A stretch of DNA of 64,000 nt from Pachyseris speciosa (lineage: Eukaryota > Cnidaria > Anthozoa > Scleractinia > Pachyseridae), in contig JAEMWC010000057.1 in assembly GCA_016490735.1 (NCBI GenBank), forward strand, positions 824,501 through 888,500, in the 5' to 3' direction. The notes beneath the pieces are model-generated. The model did no database searches. It had not been told where the DNA came from and was given only the letters and a program-made list of their open reading frames with translations. Made by a program: the position numbers and the translations under genes. Position 1 is the first letter of the stretch. The number at the start of each line of letters is the position of its first letter. Shown here in pieces: positions 12,405 to 25,432 of the stretch.

Positions 12405-14209
12405 AATCCGATGGTGAACTTTCGCTGCGAAAATTACAACTGAGGACACATCAGAACGAACTGACGCAATGAAGGTTTTGTGTTTGGAGGTCCGCGCAGA
12501 CCCTCCTCTCCATATTTGGAGCTATTTCGTCAGCATAAGGTCATCTGATGTAATTTGCCGTATCTGATTGGTTAAGAAAACAAAAGCCTTTGTTTCAGAA
12601 GAAAAGAAACTTTTCCGGTCGGTTCTTTCGTTTTACTTAGCAAATTTGCATATTCGTGCGGCAACACATTTCGAACTCAACACGAAACCATCAGATGGTC
12701 AATAAATTGCATCATTTATGAGAAAAAAACTACCAAGAAAAAGGCTATAGACCAATTCCTGGCGAAGATTTGTTGACAAAAATAGATTTGATTGAGAAAA
12801 TTCCCGTCAGATGATCAATCGTGTTTTGAGTCACAGGACCCGTGCGTGAGCAGGGTATATTTTTCTCATGACGAGTCATATCTCCGACTTGTTAGGTCGG
12901 AAGTCGGGGTATAATACACAAAGACGAATAATTCGCATAATTAGACTCCAGGATGTGATGAGTCAGATCTTTAATCCCTCATGACTTTCAATGAGTTACT
13001 CTAAATTTTACTGAGTAAAGGCCACGACATCAGCAAAATTGAAATATGTATTCCTCGGTACGCAAGTCGAATTAAAATCAAATCTCTCTGGAATTTCTGG
13101 ATTTTTCTTCCGGGCATAACTAGATGAATTAAGTGACAATTCAAGGACAAAGATATGAAAGCTTAATGTCAGATCTACTACAGTTCACAGCTGTAGGCAA
13201 ACTGCCTACATGAAATAGTTTTTAAGTTGCGTAGCAAGGCATTGAAAAGAAAGTCTAGAAAAGTCGTGGAGTGTTCGTGTTGCTAAGACGACTAGCTTAG
13301 GGGCCGACCATTTAACTCTTGATGGGGGGGGGGGGGGGTGATTTTGAAAAAAAAATGCCTGCAAGCGCTTGTCGGAAGAAAAACATTACATGCAGCACAA
13401 AATGCAACATTTTTTGTTGTTGCTGTTGTGTTTTTTTTCTTTTTGTTTTAGTTTCTTCCACTTCGGCTTCAACTGAATAGAAATTGTGAACAGTTATCCT
13501 TTCCCGTCAGTAATTCACAAATTTTCGGTAAGCTCGAGACCTTCACGCTTGCGTTTCACCGCGCAATGACTTAAAGTCAGGGCACGGAGAAAGCAGATGT
13601 GTTACAGGCGGGATTCACTTCTGACCAAAAAATTGCTTTGTTCTAAATTCATTCAATTATTTGGGTAAGAAAAAAAATAGTTTGGAAATGAATCAAGAAT
13701 GGAGTTAAATTTTAGCAACACAGCAAAAGCGTCGCGTTTTTTTTGGTTTTGTTTTGTTTTGTCTTTCGTTTATCGAGTGACTGCTGCGAGTAAGAGACCA
13801 GGTAAGCGATCCAGTGACTAATGGCTTCCTTGCCGTTGAAATCTTTAAAATTTTTACATCGGCCACCAATTCATTGTGCAAAAGCCACATTAAGCTTTGA
13901 TTTCCTTCCAGTATAGCTCGAAGCTCTTTCTTATTCCACCCGGCATAGATCACGACTGCGCTATCCTTTAATTCTCTCCGTCCCTTTGTTCGTGACTCGT
14001 GGGCAAGTAATATTTTAATTATTGGCGGATGACTCAAAATCGTGGCACTTCAAATGAAATAAGTTCGAGTCATTGAGCAATACGCTCTTTTTAATTGTTG
14101 TACACTTAATTACGCTGCAACGTGACTGAGGGCAGACGCCATGCTTCAGCCGGATCATTAGCAGATCGGCCGTTTTGAACAGCGAAATCGGCTGGGGGTG
14201 GTTACATTA
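12405..14209. other. No gene seen; G-run at 13323-13338
   Basis: Upstream of TRIB. It holds a 16-base G-run and AT-rich sequence. A 110-codon frame on the minus strand (13705-14037) has no recognisable domain. Confidence 0.5.
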
Positions 14210-14433
14210 GGGCCGTTTAAACGAGAGAAAATAATCCGCTGCTTACTCTGGCCGCGGCTTACATAAGACGAGAAAGGAACCTTTTATACGAGTAAAAATT
14301 CCTAGGCCAGGATAAGCCGCAGCTTGAGAAAGCCGTGAACGTAGATTTTGTTCCATTTATACGGAGTGTTCGCGTCTTATGTAAGCCGTGGCCAGAGTAA
14401 GCCGCGGCTTATTTTCTCTCGTATAAACGGCCC
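14210..14433. mobile_element. 224-bp MITE with ~60-bp TIRs and TA target site
   Basis: Starts GGGCCGTTTAAACGAGAG and ends CTCTCGTATAAACGGCCC. The inverted arms extend about 60 bp through the GCTTACTCTGGCC region. TA is found immediately outside both ends, as expected of a Tc1/mariner-type insertion. No coding capacity. Confidence 0.85.
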
Positions 14434-14819
14434 TATTATCAAGTTGCTTCTTCAGAAAAAAAAACTTAACTCCACGTTTTTGTTACTCGTCCGGCTATAG
14501 GTAAACGGCAACAGGGACAACGTGTTGAGGGTCGCCTTGTTAGTCTCCCCAATTAGTAGAGCATCTGTGCTTGGCTAAGTACATTTGAGACTTAAATAAA
14601 GTGATTATAATTATTAACTGGCGAACATCCCACCCAAGAAACAATCCGGCAGGCTGCTTTATGATGCTAAAACAGGATTCATGAGCCCTGGCAGTGTGAG
14701 CCGCGCCACCGTTTACAAGAAGGTAGAGCCCGCGGACGTGGGCATTCAGACGAGAACTACTCAATTTGTCTGCTGAGTTTACTTTGCTATAGTTCAGTTC
14801 AATGTGATTGTGCAAGGTA

Positions 14820-14956
14820 GCCTGTTCCAGGCTCTAAGATATTTGGGGCGAGCGAGAACGAGCGAAGGAAAATGATGAGGGGCTGATGGAGAGGGAAAGT
14901 TCTTCGCTCCGTTTTTCGCTCGCCCCACAATATCTGCATAAGAGCCTGGAACATCC
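14820..14956. mobile_element. Inverted-repeat element (GTTCCAGGCTCT family)
   Basis: The left arm CCTGTTCCAGGCTCTAAGAT pairs with the right arm ending GAGCCTGGAACA, and inner blocks GGGGCGAGCGA and TCGCTCGCCCC pair too. Half of the same element recurs at 21715-21816. Confidence 0.7.
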
Positions 14957-14991
14957 AAGGTGGATGTGACAACATCTGAATCATGACTACA

Positions 14992-15105
<114 letters not shown>

Positions 15106-15179
15106 ACTCATCTTTACGCTTTTTCTTTCAAAACGAAAACAAAGATGGTATTCCACAGTTTCCGGGCCACACGCAGTTG

Positions 15180-16560
15180 TTAAAATAGTGATATCTTTTT
15201 AGTAAAAGGTATCTTATTTCCATTCGCTTCTAAAACGGAGTTTCTAAAAAAAATCACATCATTAAAAGCAGGAAATGTTTACCGGATCAAGCAGCCTACG
15301 CCTTGCTTTTAATTCTGAATTAAGGGTCGTGCTTTTCATTTCATTAGCCGTAATTAATTTCATTTGTTTCTTTACTGGACGTTTGTTTTCCGTCAGAGAA
15401 ATTTCTCGAACTGGCCACCAGCCGTGTCCATTGTAAGCATGTGCTCAGCCACTTCCGTCGCCCTTCGCTTCATCACGCGCACGCGTTCTGGTCTCAGGGG
15501 AAAAGTTACGCTGGATGAAATCAGACAAGAAAGAAACGGATGAAGAGGAGGGCATGGCAAAACAAAAGGCAAGAAAGATCACATTTTTAATATGACAAAT
15601 GCAAGGCTGATACTTCGTGCAAAATATTGACTTACCAACATGACCGAAACTCGATAAAGTAGGGTTGTAACCGTGGACAGCTGTTTCGCCCTTCTTGGGG
15701 CTATCAGCATTATTGCTGGTGGTCCTTTGCTTATTATTTGTACAGTTTTAATGAACTACCGTTAAAATAGACAAGGGAGTCTGCGAGTTTAGAACAATTC
15801 AGGCCGACAAACAAAAGCCTTTAAGTGTTTTGTCGAGATTTCGGTTTCACAATTTGGTAGCAAAACAAATCAGTAATGCTACCAAGATGTGAAAATACGA
15901 TAAAACTGATAATAAAAGATTTGGGGGTAGACCTGTGGATATTCAATAAAATTTTCTTCCAAGTAACAACAAGTCACCAAGACAGCAAGGTACAAACTGC
16001 CAAAGACGTTTTTGGACCGCTGATCTTCCTTAGGTCCTTAAAATTAAACCACTCGCGAAAAAGAATCCATACACTGATAAAAAAAATTAAGCGGTATCAC
16101 GTCCTTGCTTGCCGTAAGACATATGTACCAAGTCCTACTAACTTTTACCTTAATTGGTTTTGCAATGAGGGTGGGGGAGGCGGGCGGTTTTTGCGACGAA
16201 AGCCTATTATCATTTCTAATCCGCGACTATTTGTCAACTGAAGGTTTCAGTCTCGCTCGTCTGAACTAATAAGTTGAATGCTAACTTCACGCGTTAGGAA
16301 AGAAAAGTGCAAACCACTGAAGTGGGACGCAAAAAATTGATCTTTTGAACAGAATCTGTGATGATTATGCAATTACACTTGAACTGACCCTGAATTAGCC
16401 TCATCGTTGCTTGGACGACAGGTCCCGGCCTGGCTGCATTTTCTAGTCATTTCGAACTTTAAAGAGTAGCAAATGGAACGTTCCAGGCTCAAAACATGAA
16501 AAAACTAACATTTAGTCTTGGCTCAGCCTCACGCACCCCGAAAATAAGACCTTCTTATTG
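15180..16560. other. No gene seen apart from a hammerhead relic
   Basis: No exon could be supported. A 121-codon frame at 15876-16241 has no recognisable domain. Confidence 0.5.
15668..15722 (-). ncRNA. Eroded hammerhead ribozyme relic
   Basis: On the minus strand: CTGATA, then stem II GCCC/GGGC around CAAGAA, then GAA, then the palindromic stem III ACAGCTGT and the cleavage C. Stem III and the sequence GAAACAGCTGTCCA match the two hammerheads near 55.2-55.5 kb. The core CTGATGA has lost its G (position 8) and stem I no longer pairs well, so it should be inactive. Confidence 0.55.
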
Positions 16561-16570
16561 AAATAATAAC

Positions 16571-16616
<46 letters not shown>
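16561..16616. repeat. (AAT)n microsatellite
   Basis: AAT trinucleotide array of about 17 units with one early AAC. Confidence 0.9.
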
Positions 16617-16619
<3 letters not shown>

Positions 16620-16750
16620 GAACAGTCAAGATGAGTTGAGAACTGTGTCTGGCCTTATAGATATGTTGCCCCGCATTCACAACCTATTCCAATTTAGTTT
16701 GAAGTAAATTATGCCACTTGCTGTTTGTGTGCCAGTGCGTAGGAATGCTA

Positions 16751-17209
16751 CAGGGGCACCCAACGAGCGAAATCAACCAAAAGCTGTAGAAAGGTATTTT
16801 CAAGTACCTTATGGTGTTTGAAGTCTCTTTAAAGTGATGTTTTCGTTAGCCAGAAGAATTTGATCTGTTCGGATTCCGTAGCTGAAGTTTCAGTTGCCCG
16901 AAAATGTTAGGGAACAAAATCTTCCTTTGAGAAAATGCTAGCTGAAATGAACTTTCAACGAACTTTAAAGGGAACTATTTTCTTTTCGAAAATGCTAGCT
17001 GACGTTTTTGACTGCCAAAAACAGCAATTACGACCTTTCCGAAAACCTCGAGGGCTATGATTTCCCCATTGCTAATCTTTTAGGCCACGTTTTAGTTACG
17101 AAAATTCGAGTATACACTCTTTAATCTACGGCCGAAAGCCTAAGGCGAACTACCCTCCACCGAACAGATATTTACCGAAACTTGTCAGACTTGTCGTTGG
17201 GTGCCCCTG
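16751..17209. mobile_element. 459-bp MITE (CAGGGGCACCCAACGA ends)
   Basis: The left end CAGGGGCACCCAACGA and the right end TCGTTGGGTGCCCCTG are perfect inverted copies. TA precedes the left end. The interior has repeated GAAAATGCTAGCTGA. Non-coding. Confidence 0.8.
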
Positions 17210-18060
17210 ATGCTAGTTAAGTAAAAATAAAATGAGCTAAAATGATTCTAACATTCAAAACAGGAAATACATAATGTATTTTTTATTTTATTTCCTCTAC
17301 TAAGAACAAACCGAAGTAGACAATTAGCAGTTTTCTGGATAGCTAGCCAAACATGAAGCCATCACCGCAGCGAAACTTACAGCAGAGTTACAAGCTATTC
17401 AGTACTTAGAAATGTTTGTGCGTAGAAATGTAATGGTTTAGGGCTTGTCCAAACGGAAGCTGGATAACGTACAAATTGTACCAACATCGACCGGACGAAG
17501 TCGAATCAGTATAGGAAGAATTCATCACATCAACCGGTAACCACAATTTCTATGACAGGTACCATATGACGGCCTTTTCAACTGCAATGTGCAGATTAAA
17601 TGTTTAAATGGAGCACTCAGTAAATGGAAGCACCCACGTATTTCCCGGCACGCTTCTTCCGTAACACCCCAAGAACTTCTCGTTCCAGATTTCGGATAAA
17701 ATATAATTTTTGGCGCGCCCTCTGAAAAAAAAAAAAGCTCAAGGGTGTCTAAATGCTTTTACTTGAGGAAACCAGTTGGCCCACGGTTTGTGCCAAACTG
17801 TTCAATTGGAAACACAGATTTGCCATTTCAGTTACGCACTCATGCACTGTAATCCGACCGGTACAGAGGGAGTCTAAAACCGATAATTTGACAGTTTGCC
17901 AAAACTCCAGTTAAACTCTGCAGTTGGAAAAATTCTGGAAAATTTGCGGTTGGGTACAATAAAACAGCCTTACATTTATATTCCAAACGAAATTTCCAGA
18001 TCCGTTTTGCAAAGCACGGTGTAATAATTCCGATTTTCTCATTTGCAAGGAGATTCGGAA
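17210..18060. other. No gene seen
   Basis: AT-rich, no credible exon or bounded repeat. Confidence 0.5.
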
Positions 18061-18069
18061 GTATTATCT

Positions 18070-19425
18070 CAGGGGCACCCAACAACTGTTTTCTGCAAAA
18101 TATCTGTTCGGAGAAGGATAGGTTACCTAGATGTTTCGATACCCCCAGATAGGTTGCCTAGAATTATTGGTATCTCCAGAACACCTAAAAAATTCGCTGT
18201 CTCTGATCTGGTCTCCTAAGATTTACGGAGAATTTTCGATTTTTGTAGCTTGACCCCTAAAAATTTAGAATAAGCTGCTACACTTTTTTTGATTTTTTTT
18301 TTATAAGAATATTGTTTTTTCCGGCCCAGGCTGAATATTCCTATTTTTCTGTCGATTTTAGACTGAAAATATTCTTGTAATATTCTTAATTATAACTTAT
18401 GACATTTCCGGCCGTTTAAGGACGTATTGGGGTATCCCATTACAAGTAAAGTGTTTGCTATTGTGTACTGCACAAATACATTACATGTACCGCTCATTAT
18501 TGAACATTTGGCTATTGCTAGCTAGTTAAAGTAAAAAGTTAAGCAAAAACATATCATTATATGGTATTTACAGATTTTCAACGCACGAAATTATATTCTT
18601 TTCGCAATTTCAGCCTCAGATTTATTCTTAAAATATTCTTAAAATCTCGCAAATTTCAGCCTCGATATTCTTATAAAATATATTCTTATAAAAAAAAGAG
18701 TGTACATCATCATCATCATTCTTCAGAAAAAAAACGACTGAAACGACTCAATTCAGCTTTCAGTTTGCGGTGCTGTTAATGGTACTACGGAGACTGATTG
18801 AACGAGATTATACTGAGTGAGATGGAGATCAGACTGAGAAGGAAGATTTTAATCCACCGGACGGCCATTGATAATCACGGACAGGAATCGACGCTTGTTA
18901 ATTTTATTGGAAAATTAAATAAAATAAGGAGAAAGAGAATTTTTAATCTGTTTTACTTTTCGGAAAAATTGGGCGATGGGTAACGAAACATTTTATGTCT
19001 TTTATGGAGACGGCCCCATCAACTTCTGACAGTTAATAGCTTTAGGCAGCGATTCCAGTTCGGCTTGGTACCAAAACTATTATCGGTTCCCTGAAAGCTA
19101 GTGTTGATCGTGATCGTTCACAGCTGTCACAAAGAAATAGCAAAGAGCTGTGTTGAAACCATTACATTCCGTTTTTGGTACACCTAGAATTTTCGGGACA
19201 TGTTCTGTTGCCCTAACAAATTTGATACCACAAGTACAATCGGTAGGGTTTTCGGATAAATATCAAAAACGATCCCTATAATTTTCGTCTGTCCGATGGA
19301 GTCACTAGGTAACCTTTCGTTTTCGTGCAGCTTCTATGCAAAGCTGCTATTTTCGGAATATTCAAGAACAAGTCCTAAAAAATTCGAGAGGACTTTGTCC
19401 CCTTGAACGACCGAACAGATCAAAT
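18070..19425. mobile_element. Second element of the CAGGGGCACCC family, interrupted
   Basis: Its left end CAGGGGCACCCAAC (18070-18083) matches the element at 16751. Inner inverted blocks (GGTTACCTAG near 18125 and CTAGGTAACC near 19310) support a second arm ending near 19425, but the final TIR is not intact. A different palindromic element (18278-18705) sits inside. Confidence 0.5.
18278..18705. mobile_element. AT-rich MITE nested in the preceding element
   Basis: Left arm CTACACTTTTTTT ... TTATAAGAATAT, right arm ATATTCTTATAAAAAAAAGA ... GTGTAC. The arms are imperfect and AT-rich. Confidence 0.5.
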
Positions 19426-19441
19426 GTTCATAGCGCTGCAC

Positions 19442-19513
19442 TCATCGTAAGATGACACGTTTATCCTGTTTTACCGCGTCATCGTAAGATGACACGTTTA
19501 TCCTGTTTTACCG
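19442..19513 (+). repeat. 37-bp tandem duplication
   Basis: The unit beginning TCATCGTAAGATGACACG is present twice (19442, 19479), identical by eye over its length. Confidence 0.9.
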
Positions 19514-22290
19514 CCCCAATACAAAAATCACTAAATTTTATTGAAATAAATTCTCTGCACGTTCTTGCCTCAAATTATCGATGAATGATGAATAATTAAC
19601 ACGTTTTACTAAGTTGAATTTCCTTTTGGTCTCATGGTAATTAACCGCCCTTCGACATTTTGTATCAATAAGCAAGGTCAAGTTCAATACGTTGGGATTC
19701 AACAAGGCAAGCTCTTAAATTCTCGGCACTGTTAACCTTAACAGCAATAGGCCATTATACCTTTTTATTATGTTATAGACAACTGAATGAAAATAAGGTA
19801 GCTTCCAGGGATTATTTAGTACCCAACGGATCACGGTAGCTTTCCCGTATGATTTGGCGCAGTGAATTCCGCTCGATTCTCCAAATCGCGTCTTTGTTAT
19901 AAACCAAAATACGTTATTCGGACCTGCCCTTAAAAAATCCATGCAGCAAATCGCACTTGGGGAAAACGAAATTTTTGGTGACTTTATATGTAGTGAAGCT
20001 ATAAATATACGTTTACAAACGCTAGTGTATTTTCGCAACAAAACAGCGAAAAATAAAGGCAGCTTTAACTCTTTGGGGCGGGTGACATCGGGGCTTCAAC
20101 ACAGCGAAAGAACGTCGTTTACACAAACCGTAATAGACCACCCACGATCTGTAATGAGTTCTCTTGTTAGTATATTGGCTGTTATAACCACCAAGCCACC
20201 ACAATACAGCTCAAAGAGGTTATTTTATGGGTGGTGAGAACAAAAGCCCCCAGAGCGCCGGATATTCATTCATTTTCAAGGTGCAGCGGGCGTGTTCTGT
20301 AATTAGAAATTGTCATGCAAATAGATGTAAACAAAAGCTGGAGGTAGTAGGCTAAAAGAATTGAAAAACGGACATATTTTCTTGCTGGCGTAACCACTCC
20401 ATTTCGCAGCAAAACAGCGGTAGTATCTGGGAATCGAAAATAAGAGAATTAAATGAAATAAAAAGGTACATGTTTGGGGAGGCAACTGGGCCCCCTTGCC
20501 CCTATGCTAGCTACGGCCTTGATATGGGTAGGTCATTGACCAGACAACGGCCTCGACTGTTCCTTGCTGTGTATCTTGTCGTGGCTACGCACAGGTAACC
20601 GAAGCTCGGGGGAGGGGCCGGGGTATAATGACCGTTGAACCGTTTCGTACAAGCGTTGATTACAAGGGTCTGTATGAGAATTTAACAGCCGGCAATTATG
20701 TATAGGAATCAAAAGTTATGTAATATAAATGAAATAATTTCATGAAAACTCTTAGGAATCGCCCTGAAATGGTCAAATACATGACAAGCACCTCAAAGAG
20801 AAACCACGCATTTAAGGTTGTTGGAACAATTTTTTAAGGTCCTCTCTTGCTGGAGTGTTGGGCAGATAGTTTGAACTTTAATGATATCACCTTGAAACTT
20901 TTCACAACCGATTCGCTCAGCAAACAAAAGAGAAGCAATATTCAAACAAAATAGACTGTTAACATTTCCCTACAGTTTTCCATGTGAGCGAAACCCGGAA
21001 AAAGTGAGGATTTAACGCCAGGCGATAATAATCTGCAAACTCACGGAACTGCCAAGGCTACAAAAATGACAGGTGCGTTAGCCAACATCATCATGGCAAA
21101 AATTGAAACCAAACCTTTTCGTCAAAGCAATATCAAGCCAAGAGAATAGAAACGTTACATCGATGGCGTTTCTCCCTTTGGGATCATGAAAGCAAGACAT
21201 TTGTCTGTTTATTACATTGAACAAGCCAACAAATTTCAGCTGAAATCTCAGAGAACGAAATAACTTTCCCAGACACAGTGGTCTTACTACAAAGGAGATA
21301 GATTTGATAATGAATCTATCCTGGACATCAGAAGTAATGAGACTTCTTAGAACAGACTCATCATAAACAATATTTACTGGTGCCTCTCTAACTTCAAATA
21401 GCGCTAAGAGCGCGTGGCTATCTAAACAATTCGTATAGAGAGATCAATAACAGGAGTGAACTTCGCCAATAGAAAGTTGGCACTCCAACAAGGCAAAAAA
21501 ACTGCACAAGAAAATATTGCCATGTTTGTCACTACTAACATACCATCCATCAGTGCGTGACCTTAAACAAGCATTAGGAAAAAACTGGGGTTTAATACAA
21601 AAGCAGCTGTTGCCGAAAACTATCTACACAAATCCTCCGATTATATCATATAAGAGAAGTAAATCTTTCAAAGACCTGCTCGTCACAGCAAAAATTTAAA
21701 TATAGGCTAAAGAGCGTCGCAACTGCAAACCCTCTAAGACACTCATTTTTTTCCCTCGTTCTTCGCTCGTTTCGCCCGCCCCAAATATTTGAGAGCCTAG
21801 AACAGGCTACCGCAAACCACGAGGGTAGTCTGTGTAAGCCTGTCATGACTATTCTTTAAATAGAGCGATATATCAATCGCTTACAAAACCTTAAGCTATA
21901 AAAATACCTATCATTTTAAACTTGGACTAATTAACATTTACTTTTGAGGAAATATCTATGAAAATAGCATTTCCGAGTCTTTAGATTTCAAAATGTTCGT
22001 TCAAAACCTTCTAGCTACGGCCTTGCATATCCGTTGGAAATGCAGCCAAAACACGCTTTACGGACACCACCTCAACAGGGCGGGGCACGAGCAGGTTAGT
22101 GAGCCCATATATTTTCCCAACATTATCTTACACAAAAACGTTACAGAAGATACATAGAGCAGTCACAAAAGTAACACTGAGAGATGTGGCGAGGGAACCC
22201 AGTACAAGCTGAAAGCTTATTAACACTGGGCACCTCAAGACAATACATGCTGTAGATGGAGAGAGCAAAATATATCAAGGTGGGTGAGTT
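19514..22290. other. No gene seen; 15-bp repeat at 20507 and 22011; half repeat at 21715-21816
   Basis: No exon supported. CTAGCTACGGCCTTG occurs at 20507-20521 and 22011-22025 and could flank an insertion of about 1.5 kb. At 21715-21816 there is half of the GTTCCAGGCTCT inverted-repeat family seen at 14820. Confidence 0.4.
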
Positions 22291-22294
22291 AAAT

Positions 22295-23475
22295 TTAGTA
22301 TTCTAATGAGAAGGAGTTTTTTAATGTAATCTTATTACTCGAGTATCTGGGGGACAGGGTCAAATCACTCGGTAGGGAATTCCAAACCTTAGGACCTAGA
22401 TGGAGGATCGTAAATTGTTTAATTTTAGTTCTACAGAAATGAGAACGATAAGTGCTAGCAATCCGTGTCTCATAGGTATGAATTTGTTGATGGGTTGAGA
22501 AGAGATTATCAAAAGTGTCAGAAAGAAGGTGACTGTGATAAGGGTACATAAAACAAGCCACAAGAAAAGTGTTAATGTTAAATATGTCCAGGATATTAAG
22601 ATTGTAAAACAACGGTGCGGTATGAGCATGAGATTCAGCTCCGCATATGATTCTGACGATGCTTTTCTGCTGAAGAAGAATCCTATTTAAATTACAAGGA
22701 TAGGTTGAGGATCATACAATATTACAGTAGTTAAGATAGGGATACACAAAGGTATAATATTAATAAGAACAACAGAGATTTCGATGAAAGAAGAAAACGA
22801 GATTTACTTATAATTCTAATAGTTTTCGAGATTCTATTGACAACGTGGCTTATGTGGAGCTTCCACGAAAGGTGCTGGTCTACTAATACACCAAGAAACT
22901 TCGTCGCTTCGACCTGTTTTATACAAATATTGTCTAGTAAGATGTTGTCGTTGACAATAAAAGTTTTTGGGTTTGGGGGCAATTTGTTTTGGCAATGTTT
23001 AGCGATAATTTGTTGGCCAGTCCGTTATCGTTTCTAATTCACAATTTACTAGTATGGCCTGATTGGGATCTTTATGGGAGTAAAAAAGATTATTGCCATC
23101 AGCAAACAAAAAGGTTTTTAAAACTTTAGCTGCATTAGGAAGGTAGTTGATATAACTGGAAGAAATAAAAGGGGACCCAAAACTGATTGATCCTTGAGGA
23201 ATACCACAAGTAATTGGTTCTAGCTGTGCACAAACTGTACCAAACTGAACAGACTGTTTCCCATTAGTCAGGTAGCTGGCAAGAACCGATCCTCGAAAAG
23301 CATAGCGCTCAAGTTAATCAAGAAGAATGTGATGGTCAATAGTGTCAAAGGCTTTACTGAGAGAAGTCTAAGAAAACTCCGACGTGACAGTGGTTTCTTA
23401 TTGTCCATCGAAGAAGCAATGTTATTAGCCAATTGAATCAAAGCCATTGAAGTGGAGTGGTTCATGCGAAAGCAA
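22295..23475 (-). mobile_element. LINE reverse-transcriptase relic
   Basis: Reading the minus strand from 23475 down gives, in broken frames: HSTSMALIQLANNI, then DTIDHHILLD, then CGIPQGS (the GVPQGS motif), FADG where FADD is expected, then KFLGVLVDQHLSWKLHI, and finally GPKVWNSLPSDL. This is the order of a non-LTR retrotransposon RT domain and tail. The second catalytic Asp is lost and several frames are broken, so it is a pseudogene. A TIR element (23485) interrupts its 5' side. Confidence 0.85.
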
Positions 23476-23484
23476 AACAGATTA

Positions 23485-24056
23485 TTAACCCATTGGCGAC
23501 CGTGCCGGCCAAAATCGGCCGCGCAGAACCACGTCCCTTGTACCTCTTGTAACGTCATAATTTTTAATGGTCATGGACAACTTTTACATGTAAAATGTGT
23601 ATGGGGGAAGAGGTATTTCAAACCATACCCAAAGGAGCACGATTCCGTCAAACAGGCCGGAGAAAACGCGAAAAAACCAAGTGACGTTGAGCCGAAAATT
23701 TGAATGAAAATCTTGTTCCACTACTCACCTGCACTTCCTTCCACCTATTCCTATGATCTTAAAAGTTCTCCACAAATCTTTTCCCACTGAAAGGAAGCCC
23801 AGGAAGTGCCCAGCAAGAGGAAAAGAAAGCGAGGCAAGAAAAGAAAAAGAAAAGGGGAGGAGAGGAAGCGAAAAGTAGAAGGAGTTTTCTGCGCATGCCC
23901 GATCATAAGCATCAGGAACAGAAGGGTGCGATGAACTCCACCAGCAAACAGAGTTTTGCGCAGTTTTGGTTCTTTTTGGCAAGAATCTGGCCAGAAAATG
24001 GCTCAACGACTTCAAAAGGTGTTTTTCGGGAAAAAGCTCGATAGTCAATGGGTTAT
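23485..24056. mobile_element. MITE with TTAACCCATTGGC ends, copy 1
   Basis: The left end TTAACCCATTGGCGACCG and the right end AGTCAATGGGTTAT are inverted, imperfect copies. The same termini bound the 1-kb element at 40756-41760. It carries a 138-codon frame (23725-24141, minus) that I do not recognise and treat as non-coding. Confidence 0.65.
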
Positions 24057-24416
24057 ACAAAAGATTGTGATCCGTTAATGTCTGCCAATAACGGGATTTG
24101 TCTGTAATTCTTTCGGTAGGTGGAGGGGGTGCTTTAAGCAACTCTACGCAAGCGTAGCCAAAATCTATCTATTGAGCTTGAGGTTTCAAACCAAAATGGC
24201 GTTGTTGTTTGGAAAATCCTTGTAGTATGCCTTAGGATAAGGTGGTTAAGACTCTAAATTACACTCAAAGTTAGATGTAGAACCCCGAAATACAAACAGA
24301 GCTAGGCCACCAGCGAATACTACCAACACGTTTATTCTACGAGGTCACAACACACCAACGAATACTTAACGCTAACATTTATACCCTTCGAACAGTAGCT
24401 AACTAATTACAGTAGA

Positions 24417-24460
24417 ACAATTCTCACGCTTCGACAACAATTCTCACGCTTCGACACAAC
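24417..24460 (+). repeat. 19-bp tandem repeat
   Basis: CAATTCTCACGCTTCGACA occurs twice back to back. Confidence 0.8.
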
Positions 24461-24798
24461 AGTAGAGCAGAAATCAATTGTTGAAGAATGTAGCTGTTTG
24501 TTTGTTCAAGGAAGGACTTTTTAGGGGTTTCACTCATGTTTGAGTAACCCACGCGCTATGAGTTCAGTTTGTCGCGCGTTCCGAGTTGGTCAATCAGAAC
24601 GAATTTCCTTGTTTCAACTGATAACCAATCAGAGCTTGAGGCTTGCGAAGAGTTGTCCAGAGCTCTTCCCGCCCTCACTGCCGTTAGACATGCGCAAAAG
24701 GGAAGAGCTCTGGGGTCGAGAATGTCTGAGTTAGTCAACTCTCTCTAAAGCGGACACTCTCGGGACCAGTTCCAAGTGTCCGCCTTAGAGAGAGACAA

Positions 24799-25168
24799 TA
24801 GGGAGCTTTAGCAACGACGACGGCGACGGCAACGAAAACGTGATTTCAAAATAGAACTTCTCGTTTACGTAACGCTTACGCTATTATTTCAATTTGTTTA
24901 ACTTGGAAAATACTGGCGAACTATTCAGGGACTAAATTGTTATGAACGCCGTTAAAGTAAGGAAAAAGAAAGAAAACTTTACATTCACACGCTCCCGTTC
25001 TCGAGAAAACCTAAAATTTGGTCATTTCACGTTGTTGTTTTGCAGAGGACGGGAAAGAAATGTACCAAAATGTAAAACGCACGTGCAGAGCCATTGTTTT
25101 TGCTCATTAACGCTATTGTTTTGTGGCGTTCTCGTTGCCGTTGCCGTCGTCGTTGCTAAAGCTCCCTA
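24799..25168. mobile_element. 370-bp MITE with ~42-bp TIRs, TA target
   Basis: Left TAGGGAGCTTTAGCAACGAC and right GTCGTTGCTAAAGCTCCCTA are perfect, and the arms continue through GACGGCGACGGCAACG. TA at both ends is the target site. The interior (24942-25169 frame) is not a known protein. Confidence 0.88.
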
Positions 25169-25432
25169 ATGCAACTTCACACTATATTTATTTTTATTTA
25201 TTTTTATTTTTTATTTTATTTATTTTTATTATTTTTTTTAATTAACTTTTTATGCTTTTTATAATTGTTATTAGTAGTGATTTTCGATAGTCATTTGTCG
25301 ACAATTCTCTTTCGTACACAAGAAGAACGTACATAGGGTATATGTTTTATTTCATATTCTTGAACTTGTAAATAGTCTATTTGTTTTATTTGTTTTTTTT
25401 AATCTATGAATAAAGTTTGTTTATTATTTTAA

